Below are positions 31,232 through 41,078 of a stretch of DNA of 64,000 bases, piece by piece. The translations under genes were made by a program, and so were the position numbers. The stretch's first letter is position 1, and each line of letters begins with the position of its first letter. The notes below the pieces were generated by a model. That model had not been told where the DNA came from, ran no database searches, and was given only the letters and a program-made list of their open reading frames with translations. The stretch spans positions 1 to 64,000 of the forward strand of contig CANRNC010000003.1 in assembly GCA_947631915.1 (NCBI GenBank), read 5' to 3'. Source of the DNA: an uncultured Clostridia bacterium. GTDB taxonomy: Bacteria; Bacillota; Clostridia; TANB77; CAG-508.

Positions 31232-31694
31232 ATTGTTCATTTGAAACTTTTCTTTTATAATTTCCTGATAATAATTTAGGAACATATCTTATAAGTTTAT
31301 ATACAGCTAATTTAATTTTTTTACTCCACATATATGTTTTCCTAAGTCTATGAGTTAAAGCATATTCTGGTTGGTTAGTAACTACTAAAGCATTTTGAAC
31401 AGATTCTAAAGGGAAGATATAATTTGCATTATTATTATTATCCCAATTTCCATCAGAATCTTTAAAACAGAAATTAAATGTTGTAGCATTTGTTAAAGGT
31501 ATTTCAGCTTGAAAACCAAGTTCAGTTTTTTCCATTTTTAGGTCATTTACATTATCCCAATTATCACCAAAACCATAATGAATATATACTTCATCAGACT
31601 TATCTTGAAATAACTTTCCAGTATAAGAAATCTTTACTACGGTATTCATTATTAATTTATCTGTATTAAAAAAAATATTTTTAGTTAACTCCAT
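31230..31694 (-). CDS. CBM25-like starch-binding protein
   Basis: A single carbohydrate-binding module of the CBM25 type occupies most of residues 10-105: VYIHYGFGDNWDN and FNFCFKDSDGNWDNN carry the aromatic and Asp/Asn pattern of these starch-binding domains. A basic ~50-residue tail follows. No signal peptide or catalytic domain is seen, so it probably binds intracellular glycogen. It could work with the cytoplasmic amylase at 25 kb (inference). The start at 31694 follows GAGGAGA; an ATG five codons upstream overlaps that site. Confidence 0.75.
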   Translation of the reverse strand: MELTKNIFFNTDKLIMNTVVKISYTGKLFQDKSDEVYIHYGFGDNWDNVNDLKMEKTELGFQAEIPLTNATTFNFCFKDSDGNWDNNNNANYIFPLESVQNALVVTNQPEYALTHRLRKTYMWSKKIKLAVYKLIRYVPKLLSGNYKRKVSNEQ

Positions 31695-31782
31695 GTGTAT
31701 TCTCCTCATAATAATTTTATCTTTTGATAAAATTATTATAGTATTAAATATGATTTAATGCAAGTATTTTTTACAAAAAAGT

Positions 31783-32634
31783 TTAATTTTCGCAAAAAAT
31801 TTTAACATCATCTATTATATTTTTAGGAGTAGAGGCTCCTGCAATTATTCCAATCCTATTATAATTCTTTAAATCTTCATAGTTAAGGTCATTTTTTGTT
31901 TGAATCAGTAAACAATTTTTGCAGTTTTGTTTAGAAATTTCAAATAGTTTTTTTGTATTAGAGCTATGTTTACCTCCTATGACTATCATTAAATCAACAT
32001 TTTTAGAAATCTCTTCGGTTTCTTTTTGACGTGTGAAAGTAGTATTACATATAGTATTTTCTATTTTACAAGTAATATTATTATTAATTTTAGATTTTAT
32101 CATTTCAACGATGTTTTCAAATAAAGAAACACTAAAAGTTGTTTGAGAAATAATTAGCAAATTTTTAATACTTGATTTCTCTAGACTATAAATTGCATTA
32201 TCAATATCATCAAGAGTTTCTATTAAATAAAAATTTTTACCACAGAAACTAACGGTTCCTATAGTTTCTGGATGAACTTTATTTCCCAATAAAAAAATAA
32301 AATAACCATTATTAGAATATTTAGAAACAGTTTTATGGATTTTAGAAACAAAAGGGCATGTAAAGTCCAAAATTTCAATATTTTTTATTTTAGCTTTTTC
32401 ATAAACTTCTTTAGGTACACCATGTGAACGAATTATAACCTTATCTTTTGCTTTTTCAATATCATCTATTATAATAAGACCTTTTTGTTCTAAATTTTTA
32501 ATAACTTCTTCGTTATGTACAATTTCACCTAAACAATATACATTATTATTAATTTCTAATTCTTTCTCTGCTTGATCAATCGCATTTTTAACTCCAAAGC
32601 AGAAACCACTAGTTTTACCCAATATAATCTCCAT
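31783..32634 (-). CDS. ispH: 4-hydroxy-3-methylbut-2-enyl diphosphate reductase IspH
   Basis: Last enzyme of the MEP isoprenoid pathway, a [4Fe-4S] enzyme making IPP and DMAPP. The three cluster cysteines lie in SGFCFGV (Cys12), DFTCPFV and NTICNTT. HGVPK, HPETIG and the C-terminal GIIAGASTPK are all present. The start at 32634 is preceded by GGAGG; a TTG four codons upstream is inside that site. About 283 residues, without an RpsA fusion. Confidence 0.95.
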   Translation of the reverse strand: MEIILGKTSGFCFGVKNAIDQAEKELEINNNVYCLGEIVHNEEVIKNLEQKGLIIIDDIEKAKDKVIIRSHGVPKEVYEKAKIKNIEILDFTCPFVSKIHKTVSKYSNNGYFIFLLGNKVHPETIGTVSFCGKNFYLIETLDDIDNAIYSLEKSSIKNLLIISQTTFSVSLFENIVEMIKSKINNNITCKIENTICNTTFTRQKETEEISKNVDLMIVIGGKHSSNTKKLFEISKQNCKNCLLIQTKNDLNYEDLKNYNRIGIIAGASTPKNIIDDVKIFCEN

Positions 32635-32754
32635 GATAACCTCCAAATTAATTTATAGCATTATAGCAAATAAAAATTAAGAATGTCAATTTGATTTTTT
32701 ATGTAAATTGTTATATAATATATAATATGAAATTATAATAAGGAGGAAATTATT

Positions 32755-32955
32755 ATGGCAGATATGATTCCTTTAGGAAACATCATTCTTACATGCTCCG
32801 GGGAAAAATGCAATGGAAAGTGTATGATTCAGGGAATTTCTTTTGCTAGTTTTACAAATCCTGAATCTACCATCGCTATTTTGCGGAAAGCGGCAGATCT
32901 GCTTGAGGAAGGGAAAGATGGAGAAAATATCCAAACCCTGTTTCCTTACAAATAA
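32755..32955 (+). CDS. Small cysteine-rich protein of foreign composition
   Basis: Not recognised. 66 residues with a CSGEKCNGKC cluster near 14-23, then a helical C-terminal half. It has AAGGAGG before the ATG and a terminator after it, so it is likely expressed. Its codons are much GC-richer than those of neighbours (CTG, GGG, ATC, GCG), and codon 44 is an in-frame CGG (32884-32886) that must be Arg if the protein is to stay intact. This suggests recent horizontal transfer. Confidence 0.65.
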   Translation: MADMIPLGNIILTCSGEKCNGKCMIQGISFASFTNPESTIAILRKAADLLEEGKDGENIQTLFPYK

Positions 32956-32994
32956 TTTCTCTTACTAACATGCATACATGTTGGTCACATCTAA

Positions 32995-33029
32995 AAACCA
33001 TTTTTCGAAAGAAAGATGGTTTCTTTTTA
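32995..33029 (+). terminator. Terminator after the 66-residue gene
   Basis: AAACCAT (32995-33001) pairs with ATGGTTT (33016-33022), followed by CTTTTTA. Confidence 0.75.
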
Positions 33030-33101
33030 TAAAAATATATTAAATACTTGATAAAAAATTTACTATGTGAAATAATTATATAATAAAAGGAGGGGAAAAT
33101 A

Positions 33102-34830
33102 TTGAAAAAAATACTAAAGATTTTTATGATTTTTTTATTTACATTAATAGTATTTGCAATAGGTAATAGTTCAAAAGCTAATACAGTAAACAGAATATCA
33201 ATGGACATTGCTGTAGACGATTATGGAAAAGCAACAGTAACTGAAGTATGGAATTGTACTACTAATGAGGGGACAGAAGTTTATCACCCATACTACAATT
33301 TAGGAAATTCACAAATCACAATGCTGTCAGTTACAGATGGAACAAACCAATATACTAAGTTAGATTCATGGAGAACTTCAGGAACTTTAGAAAGTAAAGC
33401 AAACAAATTTGGAATAAATAAAATTTCAAATGGAGTAGAACTTTGCTGGGGAATGAGCAGTTATGGAAGTCATGTGTATACTGTAAAATATCAGATAACT
33501 AATTTTGTATCAGAATTAACAGATTCACAAATGATATATTGGACTTTAATACCATATGATTTTTCAAATTCAATAGGAGAGGTGTATATAAAAATACATA
33601 CTAATTTTAATATAGCAAGCACAACAGATGTATGGGGGTATGGCGATTATGGAGCACCTGCATATGTTTATAATGGATATATAGAGATGCAATCAAATGG
33701 GAGATTATCAACAAGTGAATATATGACAATTTTAGTAAAATTTCCATTAGGAACTTTTGAAACACCTAATAAATTAAATAATGATTTTGATTATTATTAT
33801 CAAATGGCGGAAGAAGGTTCAACAAAATATACATCTAATTCATCTAACTATTCAATAGGAATAGGTGATGTTGTATCAACAATATTTTCAACAATTTGTG
33901 GCATAGCGCTTGCTTCATGTTTCGGATTGGGTATTTTATCAGCGATATTTTCGGGTAATAAATTCAATTTTGGAACAGCGGGAAGAGTAGTATCATCAGA
34001 GGTACCTTATTTTAGAGATATACCATGTAATAATGATTTATTTAGAGCATATTATATAGGTTATAGATATGACTTAATAAAAAATAAGACAGATATTTTA
34101 GGAGCAATTATTTTAAAATGGCTCAAGGATTCTGTAATTAGAATAGAAAAAAGAGATGCCAAAGGAACTGGAAAAAAAGAAGAAACAGTTGTAATTTTAA
34201 ATGAAACGAATCCAGAGTTAATTACTGAAAAATATGAGAAGCAATTATTTGATATGTTATATAAAGCAAGTGAAGATGGAATATTAGAAAATAAAGAGTT
34301 TGAAAGATGGTGCAGAAAAAGCTACTCTACAATATTATCTTGGTTTGATAAAATAATAGATAGAGAAAAACAAGAATTAATAAATGAAGGATTAATTACG
34401 GTAGAGGAAGTAACTAAATTAAAGATATTCAAGAGTAAGAGGTATACAGCAACTCCTAAATTAAAAGAAGAGGCAGATCAACTAGCAGGGTTAAAAAAAT
34501 ACTTAAAAGAATATACTTTAATAAAAGACAGAGAAGCAATAGAAGTTCATCTATTTGAAGAATATTTAATATATGCACAGATGATGGGAATTGCAAAAGA
34601 AGTTGCAAAACAATTTAAAGATTTATATCCAGAAATAATAGAACAATCAAATTATGGATCATATGATAATATAATTTTTGTTAATATGTGTGCTATGCGT
34701 GGAATTTCAGAAGCAAATTCAGCACGAGCAAGAGCCGAAAGTTACTCATCTGGAGGAGGAGGATTCTCTTCTGGAGGCGGAGGAGGAGGATCCTTCGGTG
34801 GAGGCGGAGGCCGGAGGAGGTTTCCGTTAA
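33102..34830 (+). CDS. DUF2207 membrane protein, +1 frameshift at CGG near the C-terminus
   Basis: Predicted surface/membrane protein. Signal peptide at 1-~28, DUF2207 extracellular domain to ~230, a transmembrane segment near 255-285, then a cytoplasmic region and a Ser/Gly tail. TTG start with AAAGGAGGGG upstream. At codon 571 (34812-34814) CGG interrupts the glycine run. Frame 0 would read RRRFPLKI and continue through the terminator hairpin. Skipping C34812 gives GGGFR and a stop at 34828-34830, just before the terminator, matching the glycine-rich ends usual in this family. Confidence 0.85.
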
Positions 34831-34837
34831 AAATAAA

Positions 34838-34870
34838 AATGTCATTCTTAAGAATGGCATTTTTTATTTT
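34838..34870 (+). terminator. Terminator after the DUF2207 gene
   Basis: AATGTCATTC (34838-34847) pairs with GAATGGCATT (34852-34861) with a TTAA loop and a T5+ tail. The unshifted reading frame would run through it. Confidence 0.88.
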
Positions 34871-34880
34871 CTATGAAATT

Positions 34881-35606
34881 TTAATCTAGTTTATCTTCTT
34901 TTTTCCAACCTTTGATATTACTTCTTCTTATAGCTCCAGATAAATTACCACGAATATGAGGAATATCAAGTTGTAAATTTTGGATCATTTTTTTTATATC
35001 TTCTCTTTTGGATACTCCATCCATAGGACAAGCCTTTGGCATAACTTCTATATTATTTCTTCTAATGAATTTACGAATTTCCTTTTCAGGAGCATAAACA
35101 AGAGGTCTAATCAACGTCATTTTTGAACGATCCATGTAGCTAATTGGTGCAAAAGTAGAAATAGAACCAGTATAAAACAAATTTAATATAAAGGTTTCCA
35201 AAACATCATCCTCATTATGACCAAGTGCAATTTTATTACAACCCTCACGAATAGCTATACTATTTAAAATACCTCTACGTAAATTAGCACAAAGAGAACA
35301 AGGATTTTTTTCATTTCTTATATCAAAAACAATTTCTTTAATATGACTTTCTTCAATAATAAGAGGAACTTCAACTTCAGCGCAGGCTTTTTTTAAAAGT
35401 TCAATATTAAAGCCCTCAAAACCTGGATGAATAGTAATTGCAATTAAATCAAATTTTTTAGGATAAAAACGTGCTAAAGCCTTAAGACCTTTAAGCATAG
35501 TCAAAGAATCTTTTCCACCGGATAAAGCAACTGCAATCTTGTCTCCGTCTTCTATCATATTAAAATCATCAATAGCTTTTCTCATATAACTTAAAATTCT
35601 TTGCAT
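34881..35606 (-). CDS. TtcA/TtuA-family tRNA thiolation enzyme
   Basis: PP-loop ATPase of the tRNA 2-thiocytidine / 2-thiouridine group. The PP-loop SGGKDS is at residues 29-34, a CSLC pair near 101-104 and a further Cys in KACPMDG probably hold the iron-sulfur cluster, and GHNEDDVLETF is conserved. 241 residues. The exact tRNA position modified cannot be assigned from sequence. Confidence 0.88.
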   Translation of the reverse strand: MQRILSYMRKAIDDFNMIEDGDKIAVALSGGKDSLTMLKGLKALARFYPKKFDLIAITIHPGFEGFNIELLKKACAEVEVPLIIEESHIKEIVFDIRNEKNPCSLCANLRRGILNSIAIREGCNKIALGHNEDDVLETFILNLFYTGSISTFAPISYMDRSKMTLIRPLVYAPEKEIRKFIRRNNIEVMPKACPMDGVSKREDIKKMIQNLQLDIPHIRGNLSGAIRRSNIKGWKKEDKLD

Positions 35607-35771
35607 AATATACCTCTACACATTAATAAATATAATTAAAAATTATATATCAAAAATCTAAAAAATTCAATTGAAATAATTTAATAAAATGAGTTAAGTT
35701 GATAATTTTTTACGTTTATTATATAATCGTTTCAGCAAAATAATTAATTTTCGACAAAGAGAGGATAACAA

Positions 35772-36410
35772 ATGAAAGAAATAAGGCAATTTTTAATAAA
35801 AAATTTAAAATGGATTATATTGTTTTTGTGTGTAATAGGATTTATTTATTTAGCGGAAAATGTATTTCACAATGAAATTATGAAAGCGGATATAATAGGA
35901 TATCAATTTATATCGAATTATCTTATATCAGATTTTGCAACACCTATAGCTAAACTAATTACAAACTTTGGTGGTGCAATTTGTTTAATTACAACAGCAC
36001 TTATATTATTAATAATAATAAGAAATAAGAAAATAGGAATTTTAATTTGTGCAAATTTAGTAATAACTACAGGATTAAATCTATTATTAAAAAATATTTT
36101 ACAAAGACCAAGACCAACAGAATATAGATTAATAAATGAAAAAGGGTATAGTTTTCCATCAGGACATTCAATGGTAAGTATGGCATTTTATGGATTTATT
36201 ATATATTTAATACAAAAATATGTGAAAAATAAATATATAAAATGGACTTTAACGATAATTTTAGATATATTGATAATTTCTATTGGTATTAGTAGAATTT
36301 ATTTGGGAGTTCATTATACAAGTGATGTATTAGCTGGATTTTTAGTTTCAATATCATATTTAATTATATATATCGGTGTAGTAAATAAATTTATAATAGA
36401 AAGAGAGTAG
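35772..36410 (+). CDS. PAP2-family membrane phosphatase
   Basis: Integral-membrane lipid phosphatase. The three active-site motifs are present: KNILQRPRP, PSGHSM and SRIYLGVHYTSDV. Five to six transmembrane segments in 212 residues. The kinase gene starts 3 bp after its stop; the pair suggests undecaprenyl phosphate recycling (BcrC-like), an inference. Confidence 0.92.
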   Translation: MKEIRQFLIKNLKWIILFLCVIGFIYLAENVFHNEIMKADIIGYQFISNYLISDFATPIAKLITNFGGAICLITTALILLIIIRNKKIGILICANLVITTGLNLLLKNILQRPRPTEYRLINEKGYSFPSGHSMVSMAFYGFIIYLIQKYVKNKYIKWTLTIILDILIISIGISRIYLGVHYTSDVLAGFLVSISYLIIYIGVVNKFIIERE

Positions 36411-36412
36411 TT

Positions 36413-36802
36413 ATGAATTGGAAAAAGAAAAGAGAAATAAAAGTAAAAACAAAAAAACTAACAAATAGTTTTAAATACGCATTTCAAGGATTTTTTACAT
36501 CATTTAAAGCCGAAAGAAACATGAAAATACATATTGCAATAATGATTTTGGTAATTTTAATGGGACTGTTTTTTAGAATTAGCTTATTAGAATGGATAAT
36601 TTGCATATTTTGTTTTTCGATAGTTATTGCAGGAGAATTATTTAACACAGCAATAGAGACCGTAGTAGATATTGCAATGCCACAAAAAAATGAGAAAGCA
36701 AAAGTTGCGAAGGATGTTGCAGCAAGTGGAGTATTAATACTTGCGATTGGTAGTGCAATAATAGGATTAATTATATTTATACCTAAAATTATTAATTTTT
36801 AA
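36413..36802 (+). CDS. dgkA: Undecaprenol/diacylglycerol kinase (DgkA family)
   Basis: Small membrane kinase; in Gram-positive bacteria this family phosphorylates undecaprenol. ELFNTAIETVVD and KVAKDVAASGVLI are the conserved active-site segments; three transmembrane helices. 129 residues, with a basic N-terminal extension. Its coupling to the PAP2 gene supports lipid-carrier metabolism. Confidence 0.92.
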   Translation: MNWKKKREIKVKTKKLTNSFKYAFQGFFTSFKAERNMKIHIAIMILVILMGLFFRISLLEWIICIFCFSIVIAGELFNTAIETVVDIAMPQKNEKAKVAKDVAASGVLILAIGSAIIGLIIFIPKIINF

Positions 36803-36812
36803 GGAGAATAAA

Positions 36813-37523
36813 ATGAAAGAAAAAAAGTTATTAAATCTATTTGAATTAATATTTATAACTGTAGGAGTAATTTTTATTGCCTTTGGAATATTTATAAGTA
36901 TGGATGTTTTAGATAAAAACAATAAAATAGAGACAACTGGAGTAATTACAGATATAGAAACTTATAGAGATAGTGATGGTGACGTACAGTATCGTGTGTA
37001 TGTTAAGTATGAAGTAAATGGAAGAGGGTATTTGGAGGAATTAGGTAGTTATGAATCAAGTTTTTACACAGGAAAAGAAATAGACATATATTATTATAAA
37101 GATGCTCCAAATAGGATAGGTGCGAAATCAACAGCTTTAATAGTATTAATATTTCCAATGATGGGGATAATTAGCTTTTCGATAGGTATGATAGGAGTAA
37201 TAATAAAAATAAGAAATAACAAATTAAAAAAACATATTGTAGAAAACGGAGAGCTTATTTATGCGGATTATGTTCAGACTATTATAAATACAAATCTTAG
37301 TTTTAACGGAAGAAATCCTTATAATATAATTTGTGAATGGATTAATCCTATAAATAATAAAAAATATATATTTAAGAGTGAAAATATTTATTTTAATCCA
37401 ATAGATATTATAGAAGATAGAAATATAAAAAGATTTCCTGTATATATGGAAGATGAAAAGAGATATATAATTAATATAGCTTGTCTAACAGATGATATAC
37501 TAGATCCTGAAGTTAGTAATTAA
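36813..37523 (+). CDS. DUF3592-like membrane protein
   Basis: Two transmembrane segments (~10-32 and ~105-130) flank a beta-rich extracytoplasmic domain with TGVITDIETYRDSDGD and a YYYKDAPNR turn, the layout of DUF3592 proteins. The C-terminal ~100 residues are soluble and unassigned. 236 residues, 10 bp after dgkA, with AAGGAGA upstream. Function unknown. Confidence 0.65.
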   Translation: MKEKKLLNLFELIFITVGVIFIAFGIFISMDVLDKNNKIETTGVITDIETYRDSDGDVQYRVYVKYEVNGRGYLEELGSYESSFYTGKEIDIYYYKDAPNRIGAKSTALIVLIFPMMGIISFSIGMIGVIIKIRNNKLKKHIVENGELIYADYVQTIINTNLSFNGRNPYNIICEWINPINNKKYIFKSENIYFNPIDIIEDRNIKRFPVYMEDEKRYIINIACLTDDILDPEVSN

Positions 37524-37842
37524 TTATAAAAGGTCTCTTCCAATTGTCTAAATAAAAAGAAAATTTAAAGAGTGAACTATATAGTAAAAGCAAGAGAGTG
37601 TTGATGTCAAAAAATTGAGGTGCTACTGCATAATGGATAAGAACATTTAAATATAATTATTTATTAGAAATGAATGTTAATATAAAATAAAATGAATAGG
37701 ATAAAATGAAAATATTTAAATGGCTTAATGGCGCAAAAAATATTGACATAGAACCAGTTAACATAGTATAATATAGTATGTAAACTAACAAATTTTAGTA
37801 GCAATGGTAAATGAAAGCAAATATAAAAAAGAAAGGATTGAT
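37524..37842. other. Intergenic region with one promoter
   Basis: No open frame. The useful signal is a plus-strand promoter TTGACA (37743-37748), 18 bp, TATAAT (37767-37772), serving the dockerin protein. The rest appears to be unstructured AT-rich spacer. Confidence 0.6.
37743..37772 (+). promoter_or_regulatory. Promoter of the dockerin-cohesin operon
   Basis: TTGACA (37743-37748), 18-bp spacer, TATAAT (37767-37772). Confidence 0.75.
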
Positions 37843-37845
37843 TTT

Positions 37846-40800
37846 ATGAAAACCAAAAAACTCACATCAGTACTACTAATTATAACGTTATTAATAACGG
37901 AATTTAGTTTCTTAACCTTCAGAAAAGTTTCAATTGCAACTAGTACAAATGAGGGGTTAAGTTTATCAACGTATTCAAAAGATTATTATGGACGTCAACT
38001 TAATGAACAGGGCAAGAAATTCTATGAAACTTTGAAAAAAATGTATGAAAACGGTTCATTAGAAAAAGGGTATGATTATGATCTTTTAACAAATGGAGTA
38101 ATTAATGAATCAGAATTATTAAAATATGCAACAGGAACAACCCAATTATTATATGACATGACTGCTGCAAGAGATGCGTTTCAATATGATTATCCAGAGG
38201 TATTTTGGGTCGATTGGTCAGCTATTTCTTTAAGAGTAACAAGAAATAAAAACGGACAATATTTTGCGTTTTTAGGTAGAGGAAAAAGAGATGATTATTT
38301 TTTACCAGGATTTAATACAGATAATGTAGAAGAAGCAATTGCAGATTATAATCAATTAATGGAAGATGCAATAGTAGAAATTAGAGAAAAAGCTAAAGAT
38401 GAAGATAATGACGTTAGTCAAAAATATGAATTAGCTAAAAGTGCACATGACTGGGAAATGGAAAATATGTCATATAAATTTGAATATGAAGTAAAGAACT
38501 ACAATAGCACAAGCGAGAAATATAGTAATGCCAGAACAGCCTATGACTGTTTAAAATACGGTGAAGGTGTATGCGAAAGTTATACAAGAGCATATAAAGC
38601 AATATTAGATGAATTAGGAATCAATTGTATAGTAGCAGGAGGAGGATACAAAGTATCAGATACTCAGACAGAAAACCATGCATGGAATTATGTGCAAATT
38701 GGTGAAAAATGGTATGGAGTTGATGTTACACACGATGATGATGATAACTCAAGTAGACAAAGCCATAGATATTTTATGGTAGGAACAGCAGAGCTATTTG
38801 ATCACCGTATCGAATCAGGAATTTTTTCACAATCAATGTTCGAGTTTAAATATCCAACATTAGAAACATCATCTTTACAAGAAATTGAAGAAGAATATGA
38901 TGACGGTTTATTCAAAGTAAAGGTAATTACATCAGATTATACAGAAGAAGGTGAACATGCAGGAGAAGACAAAGGTGAAGTATTGAAAGATACGTTTAGA
39001 GTATTTGTTAGTTATAATCGTAAAAACTATACAGAAAATGAAAAAGACGGTAAGTATATTTTAGCTCGTTATGCTTCATATAATGATGAAACAGGAACAT
39101 GGAAATATACAAATTGGGGATATATAACTCCAAAAATATATCCTGCACTTATAGAAGCAAAAAATGACGAACTAGGAGGATATATTGACTTCCAATTACC
39201 ACAGGTTCAATTAGTACAATTTGCAGTTGCAGATGTTGGTCCTAAAACAAATGAACAAGGAGTTCCAGAAGTAGGAGAATTATATTATAAAGGAGATCCT
39301 TCATTCCTAACAGAAAGGACAAAAGAATTTGTAAATAATACAGGAAATGTTTATAAAGCACCACCTTACATTACAAAAGCAACACCTCCTCAAAATGTAA
39401 AATTAGGATTTGAGAGCACATATAGAGTAAAAATCGAGTATGACGACTATTTTGAATCAGATAATGGAACAGGAACACTTGAAATTACTGATGTATATAA
39501 ACCAGATATGACAAAAAGAAACGATTTAATTGTTTCATCAAAAATTAGTAATGTTCAATATCATTTAGGAAGTTCAAGTTCAGATAAAGCTTGGGTTGAA
39601 TTTGATTTCACTCCTAGCACGCAATTTTCAGCAAACGAGGTAGCTTACGATATAACATGGAAGGGTGTTGTAGGACATGAAAGCAAAAAAGCACCAATAC
39701 CTGCAAATTATGCAGTAGGAAATAAATGCGACTTTTGTAGCTTAAGTGGTCAAGGAATTGACTGCAACGTATTTGCACAGCCTGAGTTAATGGATACATC
39801 AAATGTTTCAGCAAGTGAATGGAAAACAAAAGATGAAAATGGTAATGAAGTAAATTTACCAGATGAGCTTGCAAACGCTGATTTATCTCAACTATCACAC
39901 AGATTAACATTAACAACAACAACTATTGCTGACGATGAAAGTTTAGACATGGTTAATATGGTAGATGAATTAAAAAATGGAAAATCAAAAACAGAATCAT
40001 ATAATATAAGAATGCAATTATGTAAAAAACAAGTTGTTAAAACAGGAAATTCAGTCAGAATAAGACTTGGTTTCCCAAAAGGAACAAACTATGAAGATTA
40101 TTTATCAGGAAGAAGAGAATTTAAAGTATATCACTATTCATACGATGAATTAGGAAATATAACTGGATATGAACCAATTGAAGTTGAAGTAGTACCACAA
40201 GGACTAATATTATACGTAGACTCATTTAGCCCATTCACTATAGCTGGAATTGAAGTACCAGAAGAAGAACAATCTGCAAAAGCTGGAGTAGCAAAACAAA
40301 AAGTACTTATGTTATCAAGCACTGAGGGAGGAAAAATTACATGTGGAAGTTTGGAGACAGAAAAGATAGACATGGAAAACAAAAACGAAGTTACAATAAC
40401 AATACATCCAGAACAAGGAAAAACAGTTGAAAGTATTGCGATTGGAAATAAAGTAGTTCCATTAGCAGATATAATAGAAGAAGATGATGGAACATTCACA
40501 TTTAAAGTTAATGCAACAGACTTATCAGAAGGAACAACAATAGTATATGTTAAATTTATGTCTGCTCTAATTGTTCAAGAGGATATCGACCAAGGACATG
40601 GAGAACAGGTAGAACAACCAGAAGAAGACAAATATGTTGACAGGACAGACGAGGATGGAAATGGATACTGTGACTTGCATCCATCAACAACAACAATTAA
40701 AGCATTGATAGATGAGAAGTCAGTACCAGGAGTTAAAGTTGAAATCTTAGATAAAAATGGAAGTATTGTAACAGATATGAATAAATTAGTTGGAACAGGA

Positions 40801-41046
40801 ATGAAAATTAGAATTTCAAATGAACTAAATACTAATAAAATATATACAACAACAGAAATTGTTGTTTCAGGTGATATAACCGGTGACGGATTAATGGATG
40901 CCAACGACATTAAAAATTGGAGAATAGGGTTATTAGCAGAATCACTTAAAGGTGCATTTAAAGTAGCAGCAGATTATAATAATGACGGAAAACTAGATGC
41001 AAATGACATGAAAAATATGAGAATAGACATATTAGCATCAATTTAA
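37846..41046 (+). CDS. Secreted transglutaminase-like protein with C-terminal dockerin
   Basis: 1066-residue exported protein. Signal peptide 1-~32; the ATG at 37846 follows AAAGGA, whereas an upstream in-frame ATG has none. A transglutaminase/protease-like domain has its Cys-His-Asp triad at Cys243 (GEGVCESY), His278 (ENHAWNY) and Asp293 (GVDVTHD). A long beta-rich middle is unassigned. The last ~65 residues form a type I dockerin with two calcium loops, DITGDGLMDANDIKNWR and DYNNDGKLDANDMKNMR. The next gene encodes a cohesin with a sortase signal, which is the likely binding partner. Confidence 0.88.
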   Translation: MKTKKLTSVLLIITLLITEFSFLTFRKVSIATSTNEGLSLSTYSKDYYGRQLNEQGKKFYETLKKMYENGSLEKGYDYDLLTNGVINESELLKYATGTTQLLYDMTAARDAFQYDYPEVFWVDWSAISLRVTRNKNGQYFAFLGRGKRDDYFLPGFNTDNVEEAIADYNQLMEDAIVEIREKAKDEDNDVSQKYELAKSAHDWEMENMSYKFEYEVKNYNSTSEKYSNARTAYDCLKYGEGVCESYTRAYKAILDELGINCIVAGGGYKVSDTQTENHAWNYVQIGEKWYGVDVTHDDDDNSSRQSHRYFMVGTAELFDHRIESGIFSQSMFEFKYPTLETSSLQEIEEEYDDGLFKVKVITSDYTEEGEHAGEDKGEVLKDTFRVFVSYNRKNYTENEKDGKYILARYASYNDETGTWKYTNWGYITPKIYPALIEAKNDELGGYIDFQLPQVQLVQFAVADVGPKTNEQGVPEVGELYYKGDPSFLTERTKEFVNNTGNVYKAPPYITKATPPQNVKLGFESTYRVKIEYDDYFESDNGTGTLEITDVYKPDMTKRNDLIVSSKISNVQYHLGSSSSDKAWVEFDFTPSTQFSANEVAYDITWKGVVGHESKKAPIPANYAVGNKCDFCSLSGQGIDCNVFAQPELMDTSNVSASEWKTKDENGNEVNLPDELANADLSQLSHRLTLTTTTIADDESLDMVNMVDELKNGKSKTESYNIRMQLCKKQVVKTGNSVRIRLGFPKGTNYEDYLSGRREFKVYHYSYDELGNITGYEPIEVEVVPQGLILYVDSFSPFTIAGIEVPEEEQSAKAGVAKQKVLMLSSTEGGKITCGSLETEKIDMENKNEVTITIHPEQGKTVESIAIGNKVVPLADIIEEDDGTFTFKVNATDLSEGTTIVYVKFMSALIVQEDIDQGHGEQVEQPEEDKYVDRTDEDGNGYCDLHPSTTTIKALIDEKSVPGVKVEILDKNGSIVTDMNKLVGTGMKIRISNELNTNKIYTTTEIVVSGDITGDGLMDANDIKNWRIGLLAESLKGAFKVAADYNNDGKLDANDMKNMRIDILASI

Positions 41047-41078
41047 TTAATCAAAATCTAGAGGAGAGGGGAATAAAA

